DNA from: Coleophoma eucalyptorum
Lineage: Eukaryota > Ascomycota > Leotiomycetes > Helotiales > Dermateaceae
NCBI GenBank assembly: GCA_026120035.1
Contig: JALRME010000002.1
Location: 1,488,001 to 1,552,000 of the forward strand
Direction: 5' to 3'
DNA: 64,000 bases
The translations under genes and the position numbers were made by a program. The notes under the pieces were generated by a model. The model was not told the origin of the DNA and did not search any database. It worked only from the letters and a program-made list of their open reading frames with translations. Below, one piece after another: positions 1 through 10,559 of the stretch; positions within the stretch are counted from its first letter, which is position 1; the number at the start of each line of letters is the position of its first letter.

Positions 1-1193
1 CCATCATCATTGACGAGCCCATATCCATGGCTGCGGTATGGAGTGTGATCGGTTGCGTCTAGATAAGTGTAGATCGAGTATTGATATTGCACCGCGGCAA
101 GGTGCTTTGGATGGGATCCGGCAAGTGCGAAGGAAAGCCAAAGAAGCGATCAGAAGAGCTGGGCCGGCATACACAAAGGGATATGATTGAGGAAGACAAG
201 ATATAGTCCGTAGCTCTTATGAACAGACTTCCGCTCAAGCAGGAGTGGTGGATGGGAGGAAGAAGAGACTTTATGTGAGATGACAAGTCGAGATCAGATG
301 GAGAGGACAAAGTTGAAACGGCACACCATACTTATCCAAACAAGCTCAAAACTGGACTTACTCTGACCCTAGTCCAGTCATCGCTGACATACAGTACAGT
401 GCTGGACGGACTATCGTGCAGCAAACTCCAATCCAGAGCTCGAGATTCGCTGACCCATGTTGCTGGAGCAGTTTGTCGACTGGAGGAGCAGACAAGCTTT
501 GCTTGATCGGCACAGCTCACGCCGCGGTTGCTTGGAAAAGCTTGTCTCAGTGCTAACTTTCTTGCTCAGATTCGTCACGGAGGGAGGACAAGAGAGAGGA
601 AAGTGGAGAGGCAGTTGGAAGAAACGCGCACGATTGAGCAAGTTTCCTGACTTGGGACTAGTCTGTCATCCGAGCTGATTGGGCGGCAGGCTCGCTTAGC
701 CTGTCGCCCTATGCTTCGACAACTTCAGGCCCGGGCCCAGGCCAGGACCAACAGTTTGCGTATCACGTGGGGTACTCCGGTGCTTTGTCAAGCCAACAGG
801 CCAGGGGGAGATCCAATGGTTTGAGTCGATATAGAATGTGCTGATCCCCGGATTGTGGCAACCATGGTTTCCTGCTATTGGTGCTTGACCAGTACAATGC
901 CACCCAGTGTTTCCCATAGTGAGCAGCCACAAGAGAGGCCACGGTAAAATCCGATAAAAAGTAATCCCATTACTCATACGCTACTACTATTAACCATATG
1001 TAGGCAGCCAATGTGCACCACAATATCCATGCGGTAGAAGTTAGAAACAGTAATGATCCCAAACTCCGTATCCTTACCTGTTTCGGTTCCATCATTTGAT
1101 AAGCAATCCACTGGCTTTATCCCGTTCTGTGTTCCTAGTGTTTTTTATTTTAATTTCTTGCCACGAAATTCCCCGCATGCTTCTTCCGCGTGT
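1..1193. other. left-edge stretch without a recognisable gene
   Basis: Open frames here are short, mostly lack an ATG and resemble nothing I know. The part next to 1194 would be the 3' flank of the deacetylase-like gene. No tRNA-like A/B box pair or long repeat was seen. Confidence 0.5.
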
Positions 1194-2796
1194 TCAAGAA
1201 CCCAGTGTAGAACTGGTATCGGTGCGGTACCAATTCTCCTTGGGATCGCCAAGACACGTCCCAACGGTGACCGGGGTGTAGCCTTGGGCCTTTAGACCTT
1301 GCAACATGTACTCGACCAGAACCTGCGAGGTCTGGTTATGAATATCGTGGCTGATAACCAAGAAGTCGTCCGTTGTAGATGATTTCCCAGCAAGTGCTTG
1401 ATCGAAGATGTTCTTTGAGTTTTGAATCAGCGTTGGACTGTCGTTCAGGTAATCTTGGGTGTCCAGGTCCTGCAGTGAATATATTAGCTGGGTTGGCGTT
1501 GCTTCCGGAGGAAGAAAAGATGCGTACAAAATATGTGATATGGTACCCCAGGTCGGCAAGATCAGCCTCGCAACCACACTGCGCTGTACAAGAGGAGTAT
1601 GGTGGTCGCATGTACGTTGGAATAACACCCAGAATATTCCGAAGTGCCATTTCGTTCTTGTACATTTCATTCTTTCGCTGAACACTGGTAATATTGCAAA
1701 GATCTGGGTGTGACCAAGTGTGGGAAGCCACTTGATGCCCTTCAGCGTACATGCGCCTAGGAGCATAATTAGTGATTGTTCTTCTCGAAGTATACGTACA
1801 GGTATTGGAGCTTACTGAATGAGGGCTGACCATGGCAGAGAACTGTTATCAATTTCACCTTTGCCATTATTGTTACCAGTTATGAAGAATGTCGCACTAG
1901 CATTATACTGTTGCAGAAGATCCAATATATGGCTGGTATAAATAAATGGTCCGTCATCGAATGTGAGAGCCATTGTTCCAGGCTGGACGCAGTCATAAAT
2001 ACCATCTGAGCCGTACAGCACTGATCCTAGACTAGCTCGAGAAATACTAGAGGTGTTGGTTCCAGCCGGGACCTTATTTGCATCGCAAGCTGGTCCATAG
2101 TCGAATTGACAGTCTGGGGCATTGCAATAATCTGCCCACAGTTAGTAGAACATCTCATGGATTGATTATGGTCGAGATAGTTACCAGTTCCAACCCCACA
2201 GTATCCAGCCAGCGAGCAGCATTGGTCAGAATTACACGTTCCAAATCCTGGCCCACATTGGCCGTTTGTGCTAGTCCCTGATGTGACAGATCCAGGTGAT
2301 GAAGTTGTGGCAGTCGTACAGTTTCCGTACGCTGATTGACAGCCGCCTGCCGATGGAGAGCAGTAGTCATCTGTGCTACCACACCATCCGCTGAAAGCCG
2401 AAGTCAGCTATGCCACAAGATCGAATATGGGTATCAAATAGCTCACTTTCCAGAGCAGCAAGGGCTCGAGGATGGACACGAGTAGCCGTCCTTTCCAGCT
2501 CCAAGAATACCACAAGTCATATCTGGACTGACCGTGTCTATGGACGGTGCGGTGCAATTTCCATAGGCCGATTGGCATCCAGCAGTTGTGAGGCAGTACG
2601 TGCTATCCGAGCCACAGAATCCATTAGACGAGCAACATGGCAGTGATTGGGGGCAAGTGTATCCATTCTTCGTTCCTCCGGAACCTATCGTGCCGCATGA
2701 GTTATCTGGCGATACAGCTTTGTTCTTGACAGTGACAGCGGTAGTAGAGGTGAGAAGGAAGGCCAATACTCCTGCCGAAGCGAGAGAGAAACGCAT
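1194..2796 (-). CDS. secreted chitin/polysaccharide deacetylase with three CBM18 modules
   Basis: Predicted to remove acetyl groups from chitin or a related N-acetylglucosamine polymer outside the cell (carbohydrate esterase family 4). Five exons (2796-2447, 2390-2185, 2131-1816, 1756-1528, 1469-1194) give 458 residues. An N-terminal signal peptide (MRFSLASAGVLAFLLTSTTA) is followed by three cysteine-rich CBM18 chitin-binding modules at about residues 30-68, 83-140 and 155-202, recognisable by CCSSNGFCG, CCSGNGWCG and CCSLAGYCG. The NodB domain then shows the metal and catalytic motifs TFDDGP (242-247), HTWSHP, RPPY and a late SHDIH motif. The ATG at 2796 was chosen because it directly begins the signal peptide. 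All four introns have GT-AG ends and keep the frame. Family and secretion are well supported; the exact substrate (chitin, chitooligomers or peptidoglycan-like) is not determined. In other fungi such enzymes modify the own wall or hide chitin fragments from plants; that role here is inference. Confidence 0.9.
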
Positions 2797-4461
2797 CTTT
2801 GCCGAGAAGAGGTGCGAGGTAAGGAGGAATGAGATATGAGAAAAGTCTCGACTTTCAACAGCTTTGGAGCAAGCTTCACAAGTGTCGAGGTGAGCAAAAG
2901 CGAATGTGCTCGAGTACGAGGAATTCAACGAAAGTGTGCACACAACCACGACAGCCACCAAGAATATAAATTTTATCCGACCGAAAGTAAAGAAAGCTGG
3001 AATGGATCAGGTCTCCTACATAAATAGAACACACACTGGTAGAGTACTGTAATAGTGATGGAATTGACTAGACCTCATTGTGTTACAAAAGATCCCCACT
3101 ACTACACCAGAGGTGTTGAGTGTCAAAGAGAAGAAGAAAAAGAGGTGCATGAAACGCCAGGTAGAGGACGTGCCAATTGCTAGGTCGCAGGTGTCAAACT
3201 AGACAGAATGGCGGCCCTTAGAAGCCTCTTAGATCTACGAAACAAGACGGGTTCGCTCAGATCCCTCAGGGGTCAACATTACGACTGGAACTACCACTGC
3301 TAAGGGCGAAAATGAAAGTGATGCGTCGTGTCTTGGAGAACGCGAGAGGGCAACATCCTCACATTCTCATACACGCGCATTGATGTGAGATGACGAATTA
3401 CTTTACCAAGCAATACGAGCTAGCTGGTCGCAAAGCTTGGGGCCGTGGTGGCGTTGAAGACGACGACTCTCTGGTTGCTATGGGGTACGTCCTCGGCTTT
3501 GAGTGCGATACTTGAGCAGGACAGTACAGTGCTGTACAATCTGTAGACGATGGCAACCTCAAGACTTTTGGTCTTGATGCTCGCCATCATACAGCGACCA
3601 GAACAAAACAAGAACAAGCCAGGATGGAGGGCTGGATGGATGGATTCCCTTGCTCAGAAGAAGGTTTTAGGTTGCTGTGGAGTTGAGATGAGGAGGGCGA
3701 TGCGCAGTGCGGCCCGGAGAAATCGAACACGAGCTTGGCCCGTGGGTTGGATAGGAAGAGATGTCCAATTTTGGAAGCATTTATGCTTTTTCGTTCCCTT
3801 GCAGTTTCAATTTATTCATCGGACTCTACGACGTATGGGCAATAGCACACAGTACTCTGTGTAGTCAACATCAAACTCCTTCCCTGAGTTGATTTCTACA
3901 GCTCGCGACTTGTCCAAAACCCCATTATTTACCTACCTCTTGATAGATGTAGTGGCTGACAGTTGGGAATGTGTAGCCTTCCCCAGATCTTGGCAACCAC
4001 CGCCGCATCTGGCTTGGACGCTTGATGATGCCTTTTATCATCTGCGCATATTTTATTGTTTCACTACTTGATCTGGTATCCGAAAAACTTCAGATCATTC
4101 CTTATCATGCTACGCTTTCTCTGTGCGTATATTGGCGTAGAACCCATAGTTCCCGACCTTTCCCACATTGTTGGCTTATTGAATCTTCCAGAAGTGTTCT
4201 GTGCGAGTACAATTTTGATTGAATTGCTTTTTGTGGTACCTAAGGTATACACGAGAACACCATGCGTACTCAAAGGTAGCTACTCCTTGGTTGTATGACC
4301 AACAAACCTGGAATGCACTCAAGTACCGTGAGTATCAAAGACTTCAGATGCAACCGATCTCCAAATCTCTCGACACATCAACAGTCCTTGATATAGTCCA
4401 AGTTCTTCCTTCCTTTATCCTCCGCATTCCACAAAATCACTACGTTAAGCCACTTCCGGCC
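2797..4461. other. intergenic region, no gene seen
   Basis: About 1.7 kb between two minus-strand genes. It holds the promoter side of the deacetylase-like gene and the 3' flank of the broken GPI-protein gene. Open frames of up to about 100 codons have no recognisable motif and no plausible splice partners. Confidence 0.5.
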
Positions 4462-5345
4462 TTACAAAGCAAGTACAACCCCCAAAACACCAAAAGCTCC
4501 AAGCAGACCGCTAGCAATGGTGGTTGGGGCAACCCCAGCTGAGCTGGTACTCGATGCTGCAGCTGGAGAAGCTGCAGAGGAAGCGCTTGCTAGTGGACCA
4601 CCCGGTTGAGTACTCAAGCTCGTAGCTGTAACAAGAGTACCGCCGGGATTGGTGGTTAAACTGCTAGTTGCAGTGAGTAGAGGACCTCCTAAGAGTGCAT
4701 AAAGTCAGCATCGAGCAATTAGCCTCAAGCCGTTAATGTTTTCCTTCAGGATATCTTCTACTTCTGCATGTCCAGCTCATCGTTCAATGATCCAGGGTAT
4801 CTGCAAACATCCAAAATAAACACTTACCAGGAGAAGTACTACTGATCGCCTCCGTAGTCATTGAACCAGAAACACTCGAGGCACTAATAACAGGTGTTGG
4901 ATTAACCCCAATACCCAAAGCGCTATCAAGACTCTGAATCTGCGCGAAAATACTTTACGCCATCGCACCCGAATTCAAAGAATAAGACTCGGCGTCCGAG
5001 GAAAGAGCAGAGTATCAAGAAGACGTCGCTGTTGTAAACATTGATGAGATAACACTCGGTTCATAGAGTGTTGAGGTCACAGATGCTGGAACGGCGCTGA
5101 GCTCGCTGGCAAATTTGTTGCCGTGTCGAACTATAGCTTCGAAGGAAGAGGGGAAGAAGAAGACCGTTGCTTGAGCTGGACTTTTGGCATTCTTGAGACC
5201 AACGACTTCTGGAGCCCATGGAATTTCCTCCCTTGTCCATAATAGCTTAAACCGAAAAATGTGCTCACCTCGTCGACGTAAAGTCCTGCGCATTACTCAA
5301 GACTGTAAATCCCAACACAACAAGACTCAGGCTCTTAGACAACAT
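4462..5345 (-). pseudogene. GPI-anchored Ser/Thr-rich secreted protein gene, probably broken
   Basis: Reading from an ATG at 5345, a signal peptide (MLSKSLSLVVLGFTVLSNAQ) is followed by a body rich in Ser, Ala, Val and Thr. A clean GTAAGT intron (about 4688-4828) leads to a Ser/Thr tail ending in a hydrophobic stretch (ASGLLGAFGVLGVVLAL) just before the TAA at 4462, the hallmark of a GPI-attachment signal. The middle is damaged: one frame reads coherently but contains TGA at 5015-5017, within what looks like a W-Y-S-A-L motif (the W position is the stop), and TAA at about 4955. The first intron also fits poorly: the only in-frame acceptor for its GTGAGC donor gives a 37-nt intron. Either the gene is dead, or an unusual splice removes both stops. 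The intact form would be a wall or membrane surface protein of unknown function. Confidence 0.5.
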
Positions 5346-6585
5346 GTTAAATCGATTCTGGTCCTCTCCCTATCACTATTGATTCATTCAACAGGGTTAA
5401 TATCCGAAAGAGGGATAAGTTCAGAACTTTTTATAGCCGTTCCGCAAGGTAGTAAGTAGAAGAAGTTATGATAGGAATAGGAACGAAATTGAGGAGATCG
5501 AAGAGGCTGGAGACAGACCTATATATTGCTGATGCAGATGCCTGCATCAGTGCATACATGCGTTATCTCGAGAACCAAGAAAAATGCATACTATAGCAAC
5601 AGATGATCAATTGAAAGAGGTAGGTGAATCGGAAACCATCATAGGCAAGTGTAATCGGCAAGGTGTCGATGAAAGAGTGGAGCCGTACTTCAAGATGGGG
5701 TATGTCGAGGTTTTGAGCTTCCCAAAAGGATTAATCTGTGGGGGCGACAATTTGGAAAGCGAGGCAATGAAAGAAGAGAACACAGTTGAAGTGCAGCATA
5801 TCTAGACATTTTGGAGTTGTGACTGGATGGTTTGCAACTTTGCTTTGTTTCAGAATCCTGCTCCGTACATGGCAGATCTTCCTACGCAGGGTGCAAGTTG
5901 AAGTCATCTTGCCGATACATTCTTGCTAGGGTATACTATTGGCGCCCGCAACCTTGCATTATGATAAGTACCGAACGTGTTGCATTGCTCGTGCAGGAGT
6001 ATAGAGTGGCAAAGCAACCTCTTAACAATGCTATTTAGTATTCCTTCGGTCTATCAATGGGTCACTCTCTGAGGCAAAGTACAAGTGGACTTATTTGTAA
6101 TGGGTATGGATTCTTGTGTGCGCGGATATATTTACATAAAACTCCCCATTAGCCCACCATAAACAAGTCGCTTCCATTCTCCCTGTGACTCAACACGATG
6201 AGAGTATAGGCACCCCCAAACTCAAGAACATTTTGAGAAAGAGCAGCAAGAAAACCAGTCAGTTGAACAAGAGAGCCAACGCCAAACTGCCTGCCAGAAC
6301 CGCCCAAGAAAACGCCTAAAATGAGGAACATAAAATATGTTGATGCTGTAGGCCAAAAAGAACTCTAAACATAGACTCTGAACAATGAAGGATCACAATC
6401 GCCTTAATGCATCTCAGTTATAGTTCACTTGATCAATACAAGAGATGGCAAATGACCGGCAATTGCAGTCTAGTAGAAGGTAGGTCATCGATGTGTATCA
6501 TAAGTCTCGTTTCCCATCCAAACAATGCAAATGATGTATCCTAGAGCAAGTGAAGTAAGTTTGCAGGAAGTAAGGATCATGTTGA
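5346..6585. other. intergenic region, no gene seen
   Basis: About 1.2 kb containing the upstream side of the broken GPI-protein gene and the 3' flank of the cyclin gene. A hydrophobic 60-codon frame on the minus strand (6149-6331) and a 73-codon plus frame (5584-5805) have no supporting features. Confidence 0.45.
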
Positions 6586-8214
6586 CTATCGGGTGTTGTC
6601 AAGAGGTTGTGAGACATCTAGGCCGAGGCCTAGAGCGTGCTTTTTAGCCCATTGGCGGGTGAGAATTGAAGCTAATATTCACTTAGTACTAATTCGGGAT
6701 AGGGGCGAGTTGTTTGAATTGTACTTACCCTTCAGGAATTTCTTGCTTGCATACTTCTTGAAGAAAGCCTCATGAGTTACAGGGCGAGCAAGGTAATCCA
6801 CCATAAGCTTGAACACAGGGTCAATCTCCTTCTCAGTGTAACCGGCGTAGTGGGCCAAAGTTGCGTCCTACGAATGTCAATTAGCTAGTAATCTATACAG
6901 GCGAGAGAACAAGTACGTACCCAAGGGCCACGCTCAAGAATAGTGCGCGCCAAGTACATTGCAGCAGCAGCAACATGGCTTGGAAGATAGTCCATGAAAC
7001 GGTGGTCAAGCAGGCTGATCTCCATGAGGTACTTGCCAAGAGTTCGGGTTTGGATGTCATAATTATCAGCCTTTGAGATACGTCGAAGGAAGTTCATTGG
7101 GTTAGGATAGCTCAAGTCGTAGTCAAGAGCCTGGAGAACGTATCGTTCAGCAGATAGGATCTCTTCTTCCGTGAAGCCGTCATCAGCGACATGGCGGAAG
7201 TTGGCGACGTGAGGGGAGAGGACTTCTTCGTACTTGGAGGCGATGAACATAGCAGTGACGCCAACAAGTTGAAGACGGTCAAGTTGGACAACTTTAGCGG
7301 AGAGGAATCGGTCAATGATGTTGACAGCAAGGAAGAGAGTCTCTGGTAAGAGGTGGAAACGGGTGTGAACCTCGATGAGCCAGTCAACGAGAATGCCTCT
7401 CATCTTCCATTCCAAGTCATCCTGGTGTGACATGTAGTCTGCGTTTGGTCGGGTGTCCACTTCCAACTTCTTCAGGTATTCGAAGATCTCGACGACGTAT
7501 TCTGCAACCATAAGTGGGTCATCCAAGTCCTCCCGGTCCAGATCTTCAACGCCTTCAGCGAATAGCTGCTTTGCAGATTTAGCAGACTCTTGTGGCTCTT
7601 CCTCAATCACCGTAATGGCATTCTCTTTGGTCTCGTCTTCACTCTTCAGTCGTTTTTCGGCTGGTAGTACCTTCTTTCGGGGTGGTTCTTCTTCGACTGG
7701 GGTCCCTTCTTTGACTGATACTGTGCTTGACGAAGTCTTTCTCTTGCTACCAACAACTCCGGACCCAGTACGCTTTGGCTCGACAACTTTCTTGTTGCTG
7801 TCCTTGGTAGTAAGAACAGACCTCGTACGCGATGGCTTTGTGATACCAGTTGGTGCTGAGGCTTTTGATACAAGACCCTTTCCTACAGCTTTCTTGCCCT
7901 CAATGGCATCGCCCTTGGTGACATTGCTCACGTCTCCCAAAGCTGCACGCTTACGGAGTGGCTGCTGTACATTTGAAGTGGACTTTTTGGTTTGTAGTGT
8001 TTTGGTTGGGACATTTGAGACATCTTCGCCGAAGGCAGCGGCCTTCGATCTGGTAAGACGCGTGGTAGTGGCTCCGTTCTCATCATTCTCGTTTGTCACG
8101 GCCCGCCGAGTGCTTGCTGCTCGAGCCTGGACAGGTCAGAATTTGATACGAATTTACCAAGGTGTCCTCGCCAGCAAAACCGCGTCCGACAGGAAAAAAA
8201 CTTACAGGTGGCAT
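6586..8214 (-). CDS. nimE: G2/mitotic-specific cyclin B
   Basis: B-type cyclin that activates the mitotic Cdk1 kinase (NimE/Cdc13/Clb class). Four exons (8214-8206, 8126-6921, 6867-6729, 6671-6586) give 479 residues. The first coding exon is only nine nucleotides (Met-Pro-Pro), and the protein then reads ARAASTRRAVTNENDENG, typical of fungal B cyclins. The N-terminal tail holds a canonical destruction box RAALGDVSN and a KEN motif (ETKENAI), both recognition signals for the anaphase-promoting complex. The N-terminal cyclin box begins near MRGILVDWLIEVH and the C-terminal box follows, ending in KHALGLGLD. Intron phases are all consistent. The tail up to the first box is rich in Lys, Ser and Thr, as expected of a disordered regulatory region. 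Identity is very secure; the symbol follows Aspergillus usage. Confidence 0.95.
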
Positions 8215-9096
8215 TTTCAGGATCTATTACGAATTATATATGTATAAATCGTGGTTCAGTGTTAAGTGCTACGAAGTCATCAGTAAAGACGCGGTATGAA
8301 AAGCCTTGCAAAGCGCGTAGGAAGTTGATCCAGACGCGACTTGACTTGCCAAAGCACAAGAAAAGTGATGCCAACATACAGGAGGCTATGTATAGTCCTC
8401 AAGACCTTTGTCCGCGGTATTTCTGAATTTGGTGGAACCTGGCCCAGGTGAAGTAGCATCAACAGTGTGCGGATGTGTAGTCGCGGAAATTAAGGCGCGT
8501 AATTGACAGTAGCGTGGTCCTCAAGACAACTCAAGAGGTATTGAAGTACAAATTACGGCGTGAATGGTCGAGGGCAGAGGTGTGGTGTGGGATTGGGTTG
8601 GTTCAAGAGGATGTTGTGTTGATCAAGAAGGTCAGTCGAAGACGGAAGAGGTTGCTTAGAATACTAGCGCGACTACGCTCCGTTCGAAGCGATGCAGGGC
8701 GTGTGCGAGAGTGAGGAAAACAACCGAATTGCTCTCCAACGACTCAAGATTAAGATTGAGAAAGAAGTATTGCTACCAGACTGACAGAGACTGATCAATG
8801 TTTTGTATGTGATTGATAATAACTAAAATCCTGAATCGTTGTTGGTGAAATATAGTTTTGTTTTTGCTGCGTCGTGACACTGGCTCAGTCGCCCTGGTGA
8901 CCGATGACTGCGGCATCTGAGTGATTCGGTTGCCGTACTGGCTTACCGCGATCCTTAGTGCCGACGCTTGAGACTAAACCTCTTTGGTAGCTCGTAAATT
9001 TGGAAGTCGACCTCGACAATAGCACCACTCCAAGAGCCTTCACGGTCTATCCGCTCCATTCGAATTCAGTGGAGAGATCAATTGACCCTGATTGCC
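8215..9096. promoter_or_regulatory. divergent promoter region between cyclin B and uL2m
   Basis: The 0.9 kb between the two divergent start codons must carry both promoters. Several CGCG-containing words (for example near 8290, 8316, 8333 and 8492) loosely resemble MCB-type cell-cycle elements, but none is a perfect ACGCGT, so no binding site is claimed. No gene is seen inside. Confidence 0.4.
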
Positions 9097-10282
9097 ATGT
9101 TGCAACCAAGATTGCTGCTCCGGCAGTCTCGTACGACGACATGCAAGTCCTTTCCGATACGACAAATCCTCCCTCGAACATATGCAACAGAAGCAGAAGA
9201 ACCTGTGCTTGTTGCGCCTGTGAGCACACAGCCATCCCCAGTTGCGGCGATAGGTTTTGCACCTCCCGCGGCTGTAGAGCTTAGTTCTACCTTTGCTATG
9301 CGAACATATAAGCCTCGAACTCCCGGTGTTCGTCATTTGAAGCGTCCTATCAACGATCATCTCTGGAAGGGTCGGCCATTTCTCCCACTCACCTTTCCAA
9401 AGAAGGGTCACGGTAAAGGAGGAAGAAATAATAGTGGAAGAGTCACGGTCAGACATCGTGGAGGTGGAGCTAAGAGGAGAATAAGAACAGTCGACTTCGA
9501 TCGAATGGTACCTGGACCACATACCGTGGAGCGAATCGAGCACGATCCAGGACGAAGTGCACATATTGCACTACTCAATGAGGAAGCGACTGGCAAGAAG
9601 AGCTATATTGTAGCAGCGGAAGGAATGCGTGCGGGAGATGTAGTACAGAGTTACAGAGCCGGGATTCCCAAGGATCTTTTGGACAGCATGGGAGGATATG
9701 TTGATCCCGGTGTGTTGGCCGCAAGGACGGCATGGAGAGGAAACTGCTTACCTCTGCATATGATTCCAATCGGAACCATGATATATAATGTGGGCTCGGC
9801 GGCAGGACGAGGTGCAGTCTTTTGCAGGAGTGCAGGCACTTACGCAGTAGTGATTTCGAAGGATGACGAGGCTGCTGCAGGACGTGCAAAGTATGTTGTT
9901 GTTAGATTACAGAGCGGAGAGATCAGAAAGGTCAGCAAAGATGCTTGCGCAACTGTTGGAATCGCCAGCAACCCACACTACTTTCATCGTCAGCTTGGTA
10001 AAGCTGGTCGTAGTAGATGGTTGAACATTAGACCGACTGTGAGAGGTCTTGCTATGAACGCTGGTAAGTTCAAGATCGAGGTGTCAATAGAAATCCACTA
10101 ACAAGTGCTTAGCCGACCATCCACACGGTGGTGGACGTGGAAAGTCAAAGGGTAACGTCGATCCCGTCAGCCCTTGGGGTATGCCAGCAAAGGGAGGATA
10201 CAAGACTCGTCCTAAGCGAAGTCCAAACAAGTGGGTGGTGACACCACGAGAGCGAAACCACGGCAAGCGTAGAGCGAAGTAG
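9097..10282 (+). CDS. rml2: mitochondrial large ribosomal subunit protein uL2m
   Basis: Core protein of the mitochondrial large ribosomal subunit, next to the peptidyl transferase centre. Two exons (9097-10063, 10113-10282) join across a 49-nt intron to give 378 residues. The ATG at 9097 begins a basic, arginine-rich presequence ([19 protein letters not shown]) typical of mitochondrial import. An in-frame TTG 15 nt upstream is not a credible start. The uL2 core is clear: [28 protein letters not shown], the [14 protein letters not shown] segment and, across the splice, the universally conserved [14 protein letters not shown] loop containing the histidine involved in peptidyl transferase function. 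The end is [12 protein letters not shown]. Length and motif order fit the fungal Rml2 family. The gene diverges from cyclin B and converges on RIC1, 277 bp away. Confidence 0.96.
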
Positions 10283-10559
10283 AAGGAGCAAGTGTTAGCT
10301 GAGAAGGAAATGTGTATGAAATGAGCATTGTTGCCTGGGCAAGCTACAATGGCCAATGTAGGATTCTGTGTACAAAAGCTCGTCGTATAGACTAAAAGGA
10401 TATCTCTCTAAAGTGTTCTTGTGTGCACATATAATATTGGCTTTGATTTTTATGCAAGACATTATGATCAGTTTTTCATTGCTCCACCTGAACTCCATTT
10501 TGCCTTAATAGATCCAACCCAAAGAAATCTGCCTATCTATGCAGAGCTGGAAATGTCTA

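Noticed and set aside
6149..6331. Hydrophobic 60-codon minus-strand frame after the cyclin gene.
   Set aside because: Too short, no start context and no supporting motif.
7453..8247. 264-codon plus-strand open frame over the cyclin B gene.
   Set aside because: It is antisense to the well-supported cyclin exon and has no recognisable content.
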